Assembly (NCBI RefSeq): GCF_003265705.1
Contig: NW_020312828.1
Coordinates: 51,913,381 to 51,977,380 of the forward strand
Reading direction: 5' to 3'
DNA: 64,000 nucleotides
From: Callorhinus ursinus
Taxonomy: Eukaryota; Chordata; Mammalia; Carnivora; Otariidae
Shown here: positions 36,929-49,690 of the stretch, piece after piece
Layout: the number at the start of each line of letters is the position of its first letter
Numbering within the stretch: the stretch's first letter is position 1
The notes under the pieces: model-generated
Told to the model about the DNA's origin: nothing
Seen by the model: the letters and a program-made list of their open reading frames with translations, nothing else
Databases searched by the model: none
Made by a program: the position numbers and the translations under genes

Positions 36929-37675
36929 GAAAAACCAGCTCTTGGTTTTGTTGATCCTTTCTATTGTTTTTTTTCTGGATTCTATTGCATTTATTTCTGC
37001 TCTGATCTTCATTTCTTTCCTTTTGTTAACTTTGGGCCTATAGGGTTTTTTTGTTTTTGTTGGGTTTTTTTTTTTTTAGTTCTTTGAGGTGAAATGTTAG
37101 GTTGTTTGAATCTTTCTAATTGCCTAATCTAATTGCCATTTATCACTATAAATTTTCCTCTCAGAACTGTTTTTGCATAGGATTTGATAGGTTTCCATTT
37201 TCATTTGTTTGGAGATAATTTTTATTTCCCTTTTTATTTCTTCTTTGACCCACTGGTTTTCAAAGTGCATTGTTCAGATTCCACATACTCATAGACTTTC
37301 CAGCTTTCTTACTGTGGATTTCTGGTTTCATAACATAATGATCAAAGGAAATAGTTGATATAATTTCAATCTTAGATTTGCTAAGACTTATTTTGTGGCC
37401 TATAATATGCTTTTTTTTTTTCTTGAAAATGTTCTGTATGCACTTGAGAAGAATATTCTGCTGTTGGATGGAATGTTCTGTATATGTCTAAGTCTGTTGG
37501 ATCTAAAGTATGTTTCAAGTCCCACATTTCTTTGTTGATTTTTCTGTCTGGATGATACATCCACTGCTGATAATAAAGTATTGAAGCCCCCTAGTATTAT
37601 TGTATTGTTACTTCTTTCTCCCTTTAGACCTGATAGTATTGGCTTAATATATTTGGGTTGTCTGATGTCGGGTGC

Positions 37676-37730
37676 ATATATATATATATATTATATATAT
37701 ATATTATCCTATATATATATATATATATAT
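37676..37730. repeat. (TA)n microsatellite, interrupted
   Basis: TA runs broken by TATTATAT and TTATCCTA within the old L1. Confidence 0.95.
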
Positions 37731-39220
37731 AAATACACACACAATTATATCTTCTTGATTTATGGATCTTTTAATCATTAGACAATGAAGGTCATTGTTT
37801 TTGGCTCCAAGCCTAGTTTGCCTAAGTTTGGATACTCCCACTTTCTTTTGGTTTCTACTTGCATGGAATATCTCCTTATGTCCATTTACTTTGAGTCTAG
37901 GTGTGTTTTTCAAGCCGAAATGGTGAGTAAAGGCTTACTACTGTCATCTTCTTGTTTGCCTCTGGTTGCTTTGTATTTCCATTGTTTCTTTGTCCCTCTG
38001 TTTCTGCCTACCTTTGTAAATTGGTGATTTTCCATGGTGGTATGCTCTATCTTCCCCTTTCTTTATATTTCATGAATTTACTGTAGATTTCTGCTTTATG
38101 GTTAGCATGAGGCTTAATATAAAACATCTCATAAATAAAACTGTCCATTTTATGCTGATAGCAACTTACCTTCATTTGCCCTTTTACTCCTCTCCGACCC
38201 TTTTATGTTTTTGATGTCATGATTCTTTTTGTGATGGATATTCATTAACAAATCATAGCAGCTACAGTTATTTCTAATGCTTTTTTCCTTTAACCTTTAT
38301 ACTATAGTTAGGTGGTTAACACACCATTTAATACAGAATTCCAGTTTTCTAATTATGGCTATTTTTCATTTTTATAAAACTGTTCTATATCTTCATATAT
38401 TTTCATGTCACTGATTAGTGTCTTTTTGTTTCAGCTTGAAGAACTTTCAGGATTTTCTGCCAAGTAGGCCCAGCAATGGTGAACTTCCTCAGTTTTTGTT
38501 TGTTTGGGAAAGCCTTTATTTCTCCTTCATGTGTTTGCCAGAATAAGTATTCTTGGCTGGCAAGTTTTAGTTTCAACACTTTGAATATGTCCTTCTACTT
38601 TCACCTGGCCTGTAGAGTTTCTGCTGAGAAATCTGCTTGTATCTTAATTAGGTTTCTTTTGTAGGCTACTTCCCACCTCCCTACCCTCCCACCCCTGGCT
38701 GTTTCTAAGATTCCTTATCACTGATTTTTAATGATTTCATTACAGTGTGTCCTGTAGAAGGTCTCTTGCATTAAGCTCATAGGGTGTTCTATTAGCTTTG
38801 CAGATGTATATGTCCAAGTTCTTGCCTGGGTTTGGGAAGTTCTCAGCTATTATTTCTTTAATCTCGCTGCTCTCTTCTGCTTCTCTTCTCCTTCAGGTAC
38901 ACCAATTCTTATATTTGCCTTTCTGATCTAATCTAATAGCTCTTATAGGGTTTCTTTACTTAAAAAGAAAATCTTAGTTCACTTTCCTCTTATTTCATAT
39001 TCCTATCCTCCAAGTCACTTATCTTTCTTCCATCTGGTGTGCCCTGTTACCAATGTTTTCTAGTGCATTCTTCTTCTCATTTTATTGAATTCTTTAGCTC
39101 CCGAATTTCTGTTTGTATCTTTTTATAATTTTAATCTTTGATAAAGAACTCCTTCTGTTTGTTAATTTTATTACTGGGATCATTGCATGGTCTTTCTGAA
39201 TTTGTTGTAGCTAACTGATT

Positions 39221-39410
39221 TTTTTTTTTTTTTAAGATTTTATTTATTTGACAGAGACACAGCGAGAGAGGGAACACAAACGGGGAGTGGGAGAAGGAGA
39301 AGCAGGCTTCCCGCTGAGCAGGGAGCCTGATGCGGGGCTCGATCCCAGGAACCTGGGATCATGACGTGAGCTGAAGGCAGACGCTTAACGACTGAGCCAC
39401 CCAGGCGCCC
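39221..39410 (-). mobile_element. Young carnivore SINE
   Basis: A full antisense SINE with little decay (AAGATTTTATTTATTTGACA to GCCACCCAGGCGCCC). It is flanked by a direct repeat CTAACTGATTTTTTT (39211 onward and 39411 onward). The tRNA-like head and GATCCCAGGAACCTGGGATC inverted repeat are intact. Confidence 0.97.
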
Positions 39411-40500
39411 CTAACTGATTTTTTTCATAACAGGTAGTTTGAGTTCTTTATTTGTTACATTGTAGAATTCCATGCCTTTGCATGTGGTTGCTAGAGAATT
39501 ATTTTCTTTTTGTGATGCCATATTTCCTTAATTTTTTTTCAGTGTTTGAAGATGTACACTTCTGCTTTTGTGTTTGAAGTAGGCTACCCATCCTTAATTA
39601 TAAGTTGTGTGTGTGGTCCTTACAGTCAACAGGTTGGCTATTAGAAACCTTTCTTTTGTATTCCAGAAGGTGGCGCTGTAGCTCAAGCTTGTGGTTTCTC
39701 CTTGCGAAGCTGCCTCTCCTGCACTTGGGAGTGTGTTCCAGGAGCTGGCAGCAGAATTGCGGGAGGTGTGGGCTTAGCATCTGAGGCTTTGGGGGTACCC
39801 ACGGGTCCAGTGGGGGTATTCTCCAGTGGGGCAATCCCAGAGGTCCATGAACAGATTTCCTCCTGAAGGCCCAAAGCTGATGGCAATGGAACACATTCCT
39901 TCAATGCCCTTTGAGATTTTTACCTGCTTCCTTTCCTCTTCCTCCCCTCCCAATGAAGGAGATCCTTAGAATTCTGCGTGCTGCTGGAAAGACACAGTTT
40001 CTCTAGCCACAACCTACACAACTGGGACAGCTGGGATGTCACTCACCACTTTGGCTTTTGAACTCCTTTGGGGGAAACGTTGCCCCTCTCTACCTCCTCT
40101 GCCCGGGGTAGCCACTGCCACTGCTAGAAGACAGGCCACTCTCAGTGCTCCATGGGGAGGAGGGCCGCCCTACTCCCCTCTGTCCTACTGCAGTGGCTTG
40201 CCAGATTCTCCCTTCAGGCACACTGGACTACCACAAATTCTCCCTTGCCCGTGGTTATCCACCCAGTTTTGTACTCCCCAGGTTCCCTTCCTTCTTCTCC
40301 AGGGGAGTGGAGGTGGGGCTGACTCATGGACTCTCTTGAATCCATAGCCCCTGCTGAGGTCCCATCTGCCTACTTTTGAACGCACAGGTTGGTAGAAACC
40401 TCCTGGGTGTTCTCGTGTAATGCAAGGTCCCTTTATTCCGTTATGGATGTCCAAATAGTTGCTAATCAAAGGGGAGAGCAAAAAGAAATGACTCCTGTTA

Positions 40501-42489
40501 TCACGATGCTGAGGTCACTTCCAGCTTCCCTCTCTTTTTCTAAGGTAGATAGGAAATAGGAAAATAGGAGTATGTGAAAAAGTTACATAAAATGAAGAAA
40601 TTCTCATAAAATCCAAGATACAAAAATTATATCACCCATCCATCTTTAAAAATGTGCATTGGAGCAGGACATACATTAGCAATGAACTCAATAAAAGGAC
40701 AAATTAGGCCATAAAAGAATTGATGTTAAACAGGGATACCAGTGACACATAGATACAAGTCAGAATTCTTGTTGTAAATATAAATACAAAAATAATGCAA
40801 ATGTAAAACTATGCCCAAAGATAATATACAAAATCCATGCCTTAAAAAGCCATATTTTATAAATACTAAGTGGGAGAAAATTAGGGAAAGCAAAAACCTA
40901 CTAAGTTTCTTATTTACATGGAAGAGTCAAGAGATTCTCTTGCATTCCTGATATTGATAATTGAAGATTTCAAACATGTTTTGAGTTTTAAAAACACTTT
41001 AGATAAGTTCTAATTGACAAAAGCAGAGAAAATACAGCTGTAGTCCACAAAGCAAAATACAGAAACAAGAAAAGTTATAGGGAAAATTATAAACAAGGGG
41101 TGTATTAAAATACATACATATAAATAATTTGCCTTTAATAAACAGATTGTGTTTTGGATTAAAGAGAAGAAAAAACTCAAATTCAAATATTTGCTGTTTC
41201 CAAGGCACAAAAGTAAAATAACAAAGGTATTAAGTGTAAAAGGAATGGCAAGGATAGATTAGGCACATAGAAATTCAAAACCTTGGTAACACCGACATCC
41301 TGCAAAGGAGAATTTTATGGGGAAAATCATTAAATGAACAGATATATCTATCTGTCTGGTTATCTTGGTCTGGCTATCTGTGTATCTACTTGTGTATCTG
41401 TTTATTTCTATATACTGATACGTCTAGATCAATATATAAGTAATTTTTACTTATGTAAAGTAAAAACCTCAGTACTTGGAGAAATTACAGATGTCCTTTA
41501 CACATGTAAAGGTAAATATATCTGGCAGACTCTGATCAAGCATGTTAAAACTGAAGAACATAGATATTTGAAACACTTACCAAACTTTTTCACCCAATGA
41601 GAATATAACTTACGTTCAAGAAATCTTCAAAATTTTGTCATTTGCAACGAACCTAGTAGTCTCAATTTAGGAGAGTAGAATATATACCCAAACAATACTG
41701 GGTAAGAAATTTTTGAACTTCTAATTGTGTTTATTTTTATCTCACCTTTTAAGATGTAGATACATAAAAAACCACAAAAATATATAAAATAAAGATGAAA
41801 TGTAAATATATATAAAATGAAATTACATGATTATGCATATATGTATGCATGAACATTTATTGGGAATGCAGGCTCAAAATCTTCACTGTTAGAATTGTAT
41901 GACCCAGAAGTTTGGACCCTACTGCATTCATTCACAGTAACTTTTCCAAAGCAAAAATTGTGCAGACCCCATTGTCTACCACAAAACACCCCCAAACCAA
42001 AGGTAACACCCCTTACTCAAAGCCAATTGACAAAACAAAAACCTCACCCAGTCACACATAACACATTCTGGAAATTAGTATTTGAAGTGCAGTAGATATT
42101 TACTGACTTGTTCACTCTGTGCACTTTGAAATCACTTTGAAACTGCTCTTCAGTGTCCTCTACCCTTCACATCCAGTTCACATACCTCATAGTTTTTTCC
42201 TGGCTCCTCTCATTATTTACTTCTGTTCTATATTTACTGTTTGACTAATCCCTACTTCCACTCTAAACTCTGTCAATAGTTCTTAAAATCCTTGGCTTTA
42301 TTATCTTCCCCCTCCACTCCCCACCATCTTTCTTAAATATAGGTTTTCCTTAAGACCTAGTGGTGGATTTCCCCCATTTCAACATCCTTTCCCAATCTCC
42401 ATCCTAAACCAACGGTCCTCTTTATTAGAGGAGTCAGTTTATATCTTCATCCCGATCTCAGTTTCTAAACTGCTAGATTAAAATTTTAA
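40501..42489. other. No gene or clear repeat recognised
   Basis: AT-rich sequence (A-rich to about 41900). It may hold decayed LINE material that I cannot place. Short frames only. Confidence 0.45.
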
Positions 42490-42700
42490 CCACGTCTGCC
42501 TACTGAGAAGGATTTGCCGAGCATCTGTTACGTACCTGGGACTATTTTAAGCATGTTCACATGTTCTCTCCCTTAATCTTTGGGAAAAACCTGTGAGACA
42601 GGTAGTATCACCAGATTTACTGACAAGGGAATCATGTTTTAAAACCTTTAGCTAACTCATCCAGTCCCGTGTCAGAATCTGTATTTGAGCCTGATTCTAC
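42490..42700 (-). mobile_element. MIR SINE, diverged
   Basis: Antisense MIR order: GAGCATCTGTTACGTACCTG, TTCTCTCCCTTAATCTTTGG, GTGAGACAGGTAGTATCACC, GCTAACTCATCCAG and AGAATCTGTATTTGAGCC. Confidence 0.75.
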
Positions 42701-43072
42701 CCAACTCCCATGCCCAAAGACAGAATGAGTGAGAACCAAACTTTGGGAAAATCCTCTTTGGCCCTTTTATCTAGGAAATGACCAGGTTTGTTGGGATAAA
42801 GACCATAATACTTTGCAGAGTTGCTCTGCACCCAGCACCCTAATGCACTGTGCACCTGTGATTCAGTTGGTTTTCCAGCAACACTAAGAAGTGGAGGTAG
42901 ACAGGGAGGGGGCCTTGTGAAGGGCACCCTGCTGACAAGGAGCAGATCAGAGATTTGATTTGATTCTGCGTCTTTTTCTGTGTTCTGTCACTCTGCCTCA
43001 ATTAACTATTAGCTTTAAGTTTCAGATTAAGTTGTTTTCTCTCCTAGTCTGTGCTGGGTTTCATTATTTTTT

Positions 43073-43226
43073 TTTTAAAGATTTTATTTATTTGACAGAG
43101 AGAGACACACACAGAAGCAGGCTTCCTGCAGAGCAGGGAGCCCAGTGCAGGGCTTGATCCCAGGACCCTGGGATCATGACCTGAGCCAAAGGCAGACGCT
43201 TAAGGACTGAGCCACCCAGGAGCCCC
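43073..43226 (-). mobile_element. Carnivore SINE, short form
   Basis: Antisense SINE with a perfect 16-bp target-site duplication GGTTTCATTATTTTTT (43057-43072 and 43227-43242). It is only about 154 bases because most of the CT-rich linker is missing; the tRNA-like half is well preserved. Confidence 0.96.
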
Positions 43227-43242
43227 GGTTTCATTATTTTTT

Positions 43243-43714
43243 AAATGAAGAACTTAAACGTCTGATAACCACAACCTCCTTTGGTTCTTATAAAATTGAA
43301 TAGCTCTAAACAGCAAAGTTGTTTTCTGAGAAAATTAGGTACCTTAGTAACAGCTGCAATTGGATATTTTGCCTCAAAATTTACCTTCCACGTTCTCATC
43401 ATACCCAACCTGCTCCTTCCCTTGTGGTCTGCATCTCAGCCAAGGGCACCATCCGCTACTGAGCTGACGGACACAGAGACAGGTGAGTGTGCCCTCCTCC
43501 CTGCCCATTCAGACACTCGCCCAGTCCTCAGCGCTCCTATGTCCATTGGAATTGCCCAACGGGCCACTTTTCCCCACCCCCACTGGCACTACTTTAGTCC
43601 CAGCTCCCTTCCTCTCTTGCTTCTAACAACGCTAGAGCCACGTGACTGGTCCTTTTGCCTCCGTCGCTGCTGTTCTTCCAAATGTTCTCCACGATGGGCC
43701 AGAACAGTCATTCT
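43243..43714. other. No gene recognised
   Basis: GC content rises near 43430-43680. A 155-codon plus-strand frame covers 43281-43748, but it has no recognised domain and runs into an L1 tail. Confidence 0.45.
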
Positions 43715-43800
43715 AATAGGCAAATCTGTGTTGTGCACTTCAGACTAATATAACAATGTATGCCAACTATACTTCAGTAAAAAAATAAATAAAAATTTAA
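43715..43800 (+). mobile_element. L1 3' tail fragment
   Basis: GTGTTGTGCACTTCAGACTA, AACAATGTATGCCAACTATA and a final AATAAATAAAAATTTAAAAA match the 3' tip seen at 2600-2670. Confidence 0.7.
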
Positions 43801-43802
43801 AA

Positions 43803-44285
43803 ATGAAATGCAAATCTCCTCTGAAAACCTCCCAGGAGGATCCCATGGCACTCAGGATAAAGTCTGGTCTTAGGGCAAACATGATCCAGCCTGCCTCTGC
43901 TAACACGCAGAGCCTCATTACTTGTCACTTTTGCCCTGCTTCTAGTAGCATTGAATTACTTGCAGTTCTCAGACTCCAAGTTCTCCTGAGTTACAAGTAT
44001 ACTACTATACTTACTAAATATTCTTTTCTTTATTCCTCATTTTACTTTTCAATCCTTTAGGTTTCTTGTTCCTCAAGATTGGGTTAGGTGTCCTTTCTCT
44101 GAGCTTCTATATTACCAGTATCCTCCTGGGCTTACCCATGGTATTTATTACAGTATCTTGAGACCACCTGTTTATTGTCTTCCCACTAGGTCATAATTTC
44201 CTTCTAGATGGAGAGTATGTACCAAACCCAATGTACGGCACATCTAAGGTGTTCATATAATATTTGTTGAATGAATGAAATAATT
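43803..44285 (+). mobile_element. L2 LINE 3' part
   Basis: Sense L2 order: CTCAGGATAAAGTCTGGTCT, ACATGATCCAGCCTGCCTCT, GGTATTTATTACAGTATCTT, TTATTGTCTTCCCACTAGGT and the terminal ATATTTGTTGAATGAATGAA. It is non-coding. Confidence 0.75.
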
Positions 44286-45509
44286 TCTAGAAGTCTTAGT
44301 TCCCTTTTATATCGACTAATCTCTTTAGCACAAAAATATTTGTTCTTAGGGTTCTTTTTTGTCCTGTTCTGCTTCTTAGGAGTACCTGCTAAGGATATTA
44401 GAAGAATAATGATGAGGAAAGTAGGGTCAGAGGAGGGAAGGTCATGTAGTTCATTCAAAAAAGAATAAAAAGAACAAATAAACTTCCCTTCACAAGGTAA
44501 ACTGACCCCATTCCAACATGGTCTTTTGGAAAAGGAGCCACACTAGAGACACATACTCAGCTGTGCCAGGCGGGATGTTTGAGGCTGGTGCAAAGGAAGG
44601 AAAGTCTCAAAACAAAATTCCAAACACCCTGGAAGATCTGTTTTTCAGTATTCATTTGAAGTTCAAGATCAGCTTGCCATAGATTCTATGTTCTAAAGTA
44701 AACTTTTCCATCTTTAGTTGATCTTGTGCTTTATTTTCCTCTCATAGAGGTGATGCCTTCTCTGCTTGAAGCTTATCCTCTGTTTTCTATAAGCAGTGGT
44801 ACTCTGGAGGGGCAGCCCCACTGCTCGGTGCTGTTTTGGAAATCTGAGGGGGGCGTGTTTTGTAGCTGCCCCAGTGATTGAGAAGCTCTACTGGCATTTA
44901 GTGAATGGGGCATCTGGAAGCTGCATTTCTAGACGGGTTCAGGAGGGTACTGATGAACAAATCATTGTTTCTTATGCTGCCACTCACTTTTAGAAGTCCT
45001 ACCAGACCTTCATATATGTGAAGAACCTATTTATAATTATGCGAAGGAAGAACCAAATGATATTTTTACATATTAAACATTTAGCATTTTTATGCAGCTT
45101 TAATATAAACCGAATTTGCTAGGCTGCAACTGTTGTATATGTAGAGAAAGGTTTTACTGTTTCACTGGGAGATTTACCAAGAGTTGTTCATCATTACAAT
45201 AATTCTCATCACTGGGGACACTGCCGTTTGTGGTATTTGAGTCAAAAATGCAAAACACCTGTGTCAGTTTGCATTTTTGGCTGTTTAGACCATTATGTTT
45301 TCTAATGTGAGTATTCACATGCTGAATTATGCATTGTCTTACTATAATTTGCTTTATTTTTATTTCTTCCTAATATAACAACTAGCGAGTTTGATGGGGT
45401 ATTGTTTTAATTATATCTGTAAGCACATTACATTTTCCATAAATTTTACTTGAGGATTTTGAAACAGGAGTTACACAATATTTAGAGGGTTAAAAACCAT
45501 TGATGTATG
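44286..45509. other. Repeat-poor block; possible conserved non-coding element at 45000-45480
   Basis: No interspersed repeat is recognised. The second half is AT-rich, with balanced composition and several homeodomain-like AT cores (ATTATG, TAATTT, TTTGCATTTTT). Conservation cannot be judged from one sequence. Confidence 0.4.
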
Positions 45510-45775
45510 CAGAAGAGCATAATGACTTAAGAGGAAGGACTATGGGGTAGGTCTTGGGTTTGAATCTATCTCCATTACTTGCTCTGAAAGTTTTGGGAAG
45601 TCATCCTCCCCCCCCCCCCCAGTTTAGTTTCCTCATCCATGAAATAGTTAACTTTTGTAGAGTTGTTACAGTGATTGTGTAAGTTTATACAGTAGAAGCT
45701 GCTTAGATCTAGACCTGGGACAGAGAAAGTAAATGTTAGGTATAATTATTATAAGCCTTGACTATTTAAATACTC
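45510..45775 (+). mobile_element. MIR SINE
   Basis: Sense MIR: AAGGACTATGGGGTAGGTCT, GGGTTTGAATCTATCTCCAT, a C run of about 13 replacing the usual T-rich part, AGTTTCCTCATCCATGAAAT, and GTAGAGTTGTTACAGTGATT. Confidence 0.82.
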
Positions 45776-48055
45776 CTTTCCTATTTATTTTTTAATGGTA
45801 TCTGAAAGCATCTGTTTCATTTTTTTGTTCTGTTATTTATTTTTAGACTATTAGACTCTCCAACATATTTTAACCTTTGAGCATGAAATATAACTTGTCA
45901 AACTCTGTTAATATTACATAGTTTGAAGTACAAAATCAATCACTTAAAAATACTTTTGAGACACATATGGGATGGAGAGTGTTTATAGTCATTACAGGAA
46001 ATTATTTTAATAGTAATAAATAGTTACAGACTGGAGTTTGTAGATTTCCATGGATGATAAATGATTTTAAGATTTGTGTTTGAGTCTTCTTCTGGAATGG
46101 TGGCAAATGGAAGGTTAATTGGTGGAGAAAAGAGGAGAGTGCAGGTTATGATGGTGATGTGGCCTTCATTAATCAAATAATTCATTTTGGTTCCCCTTTG
46201 GATGGTGGATAACTGCCTTTGGATGTGCCCCCACACTGCGGTGCTAATGCTTCAAGCTCGGCTTTGCTGCAAGCAGTTATCACAGTGATAAATTACTGGT
46301 GGTTCCAGTTAAAGGGTGCAGGAGAGAGAGTGAGGGGAGCAGGCCAGAGGTGGCTTGTAGCGGGGGAAGGGTGGAGGAGGCTCAGATGGAGGGAGGAGTG
46401 TCCCACAAGATAATCATGGCTGCCAAAGAAATGGAGAAGGAAGAAGGGAAGTCTCTATTTCCAAGGAGGATCATCAATTATGGAGAAAGATGGCCAAGAA
46501 ATAGATGTCTGGCTTATGCAATGCTAAAATACAGTTTTTTATTTAATTGGTAAGTTTGGATTTTTTTTTTAAAAAGCTAAATCTCAAATAGAAAATTTAA
46601 ATCATAGAATATGTTAACATATTAGAACATATGTACCTAATCATTATATTACCATCAACTATTTTTCCAGTGAGTGCCTTGCCATGTATAAATGCTCTAG
46701 ATTTGGAAGAATGAATGAGTGGAATAATTAATAGGATTTTAGAGCTCAACAACACAACCTAGAAGGTAGGCTGAACCACATTATTTATCAACTAACCCAG
46801 GACTTGTTTCTGTGCAAGAGGGGAGGCTTTGAAAACTCAGGAACAAGTTCTGGGAAATCCAGTCGCATTCCAAGAGGTCACCTAGTTAAACCTCCTCACA
46901 GTACCCATTTGGAAACAAAGCCACAAAGATGTGCAATTTAGTGAAGTCACACATTTCATCAGGGACCAAGAAGGACTAAAACCCAGCTCTTGGTAAAGCG
47001 GTGCGTGTCTGTTTCTCCTCCACACTTGCCTGCCTTCCCAGTCACCTCTTTGACAGGTTTCTGAGATGGCCTTGCAAAAGGGGCTAAATAATGACCTTTA
47101 CAAACAGAGGTGAATAGAGCAAAAGGTAAATTCTTACCCTTCAGCTTGTTTTTAGAAGTTGGCCTTTTTGTCCTTTATGTCGAAGTATCAGAAATAGAAT
47201 GGAAGAGAGCTCCTTAGAAGTTAGCTCTTCATAAGCTATTCATTAGCCAAACGTCAGGGCTTCATGATGGTGCTTTTCATCTACTTGAGTCTGTTTTCTG
47301 AAGTGTGATTTCAGGGTGTGAGTTCCTTTTAGTATTCTTTTCTGCCCTTTTTTCTTCATCTCTGCAACCTGGTGACTCTGCATGGCCACTGCTGTAGTGC
47401 TTTTCAACATGATAGGTCTTTGCTATTTGTCCTTCTTTTTCACATAACTACATTAAAGCACAAATGTCCAGGCATTACTAACATCAGTACACTTTCTTTG
47501 TAACCTGTTCAACCACATGAATTCTGAAATGGACCAGGGATCCTGGGGAATCCTCAGAACATATTATCTGCATTTATGGTCTCCAGGACTCACAGCGCTG
47601 AATTTCGTGGGTTCCTCAGAGGACCATCAGTAGCTCAGCCAAACCTGAGGGCTGTGTGTTTGGGGATCTTTTTGAGCCACCAAACATGGTGGGTTCTGAT
47701 TCCATAAATGAGGTTTTTTAAGCCCTTCAGCCTGTGGGTATGACTGTGGGTGTCCTTGTACTGTGTGCCAGGACAGCTGTAGTTCTTAGCAAATGGGAAA
47801 ACATTTGGCAAACATTTTAATTTTGCTTGTCAGAACTTTATGAAGAAAGAGATCTGACCTTAAATAGGATTCAGGTTTTTTAATAAAAAATGGGTTCATT
47901 AAAATAAACTCTATGAAAATTCCTCAGTGAAAAATGATTATTTTGTACACTTAAAATAAGAATGATGTTATTTTGAATTTAAGTGACCTAAAGAAAGTAA
48001 GTTTTATCCAAAATCTACAAGTGCATACAGAGAACTGAAAAATGACGTTGTAAGA
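45776..48055. other. Repeat-poor block, no gene recognised
   Basis: Mostly unique-looking. A weak antisense MIR-like stretch lies at about 46870-46985, and a 15-bp inverted repeat at 46277-46291. A GC- and purine-rich part (46310-46420) gives short frames with no domain. Confidence 0.45.
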
Positions 48056-48270
48056 ACTCTCATTAATTGAGCCTTCACCACATGGTGAGCATGCATGGTG
48101 ATTTATGTGATTTATAGGTCTTAAAAATTAATCTTTATAATAACATAGTAAAGTATACACTATTATGATCATATTCCAGATGAGGAAGCTGAAGCTCACA
48201 AAGTGGGAGTTTATTGCCCCAGACCACACAGACAGTAGGTAGTAGAACCTGGGGTCAACAGGGGTTCTGT
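48056..48270 (-). mobile_element. MIR SINE
   Basis: Antisense MIR: TTGAGCCTTCACCACATGGT, TTCCAGATGAGGAAGCTGAA, GCTCACAAAGTGGGAGTTTA, CCACACAGACAGTAGGTAGT and AGAACCTGGGGTC. Confidence 0.82.
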
Positions 48271-49125
48271 GCAAAACAAAGTACATGACAATTTCCTCAT
48301 CTAAATAGTAGGCAAAAGTAACCTATTTCAAGCAGTGTCAACTAGCTTAACAGATTATATCAGCTATAGCATAATATCAAAAACTTTCCCTATAATATCA
48401 AGAACTAGTTTTTACAGGGCTACTGAAGAGAATCACAACCATTGTTAAAAATCAATCACTGCCTTGTTTCCTCTGAGGTACATACATACAGTGCAGAGGG
48501 AGAAGCAACTTGAACCTATCACAGCAATGTGAAGCATCTGCGCTTGGGGGTTTCTGCTTGGAGACCAGATTTGAAACCACTGTTTTCTCCGTCAATGGTG
48601 TCTTCACATATTTGGCAAATCTCTTCCATTTGGAAGCCTTACTGGGCTTTCCCTGTTCATCAGTTTCAGCCGGTCAGGCATTTGGTACAGAGCCCATATT
48701 AAAAATTGATCATCCCAAATGTAGCATAAGGATTTGATGACAGTGTATGCATCCTTATTCATGTACTACAGCAGTAAACAAATATATGCTTAGACTAGAA
48801 CTTTATTTTAAAGATTGTTTTTTTAACTTACATCCCTATGTCTTTTCCACTGAAGCACAGAAGAAAAATGAATCTGGATACTTATAGAATATATCATCTG
48901 TATAACAACAGGCCTCCCTCTGTGGTAGACATCGCTAAGTGCTTACTGATCCCCTCCTTTTGCTTCTTGGGCGGGAGGGAGACCTGACTCCCTAGCCCAT
49001 GCAGTTGTGTGAGATCTGGGACTGATTTCTGGTAATGAAATAGGAACAGAAGGGAAGTAAGTACTTTTAGGTTTCCCTGCTTAAATAACCTACCTGATGT
49101 CCTGTTCCCCTCAGGAGAAGTACCA
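48271..49125. other. No gene or clear repeat recognised
   Basis: Unique-looking sequence; short frames only. Confidence 0.5.
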
Positions 49126-49490
49126 CGCTCTGAATATGGTTTAAAAGGCTTTTCGTGATCTGTCTGCCTTTACTTCTCCATCCCTTTCTTGCCTTGTTGT
49201 CTGTCTCAGCCACTCTGAGGTTTCCGGAATACACTGTTCTCTCTCTTACCACTGGATCTTCATTCAAGCGACAGCCACTTCCTCCAAGTAGTCCACTCTG
49301 ACCTCCAAAGAACTCTTTAAATGACCTTCCTGTGTACTCTTGTACAGTGTCACAGATTCCTGATTATAGTACTTCCCACATCTTATGGAAAGTTCTTTCT
49401 TGCTTGTCTGTTTTCCCACTGGGTCATATGCTCATCAAGGGCAGACTGATGTATCATTGCTCATTCATTCATTTAATATTCCTAACTCTA
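49126..49490 (+). mobile_element. L2 LINE fragment
   Basis: Sense L2-like order: AAAAGGCTTTTCGTGATCTG, CTGTCTCAGCCACTCTGAGG, ACTTCCTCCAAGTAGTCCAC, TGCTCATCAAGGGCAGACTG and an ATTCATTTAATATTCCTAA end. Confidence 0.6.
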
Positions 49491-49690
49491 AAAAAAAGTT
49501 CCTCCTATGCTTACTCATAACTCCCCATTTTCCCCTTTGTTTAGAGGAATTACTACAAGCCCTCTTTGGAACTCTCCCTTTCCGCCTTTTCCTCTTCCCT
49601 CTCTCCAACAGCAAGTCTTAGTGGTTGCATCTCCCAAATTATGCCTTCATCCATTTCACTCATTCACTTACTACCACCTTAGTTCAATTT

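Larger units (their letters stand above)
35546..40500 (-). mobile_element. Old L1, 5' half (continuation of 26385-28482)
   Basis: Minus-strand ORF2 upstream half with many stops. The former reverse transcriptase motif near 35738 reads LLFANT. An ORF1 remnant follows at about 38420-39200, and then a more GC-rich 5' UTR to about 40500. Two SINEs and two microsatellites interrupt it. The outer border is uncertain by perhaps 100 bases or more. Confidence 0.75.

Noticed and set aside
39221..39410. tRNA-like sequence on the minus strand
   Set aside because: It is the tRNA-derived head of a SINE with SINE tail and target duplication, not a functional tRNA gene. The same holds for the other SINE copies.
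40036..40347. 103-codon plus-strand frame near 40.2 kb
   Set aside because: It lies antisense in the GC-rich 5' UTR remnant of the old L1, and has no domain.
43281..43748. 155-codon plus-strand frame in moderately GC-rich sequence
   Set aside because: No recognisable domain, no splice or promoter context, and the end overlaps an L1 3' tail.
46274..46290. CAGTTATCACAGTG, identical to the start of miR-101-5p
   Set aside because: No complementary TACAGTACTGTGATAACTG arm follows within hairpin distance, so no miRNA precursor is supported.
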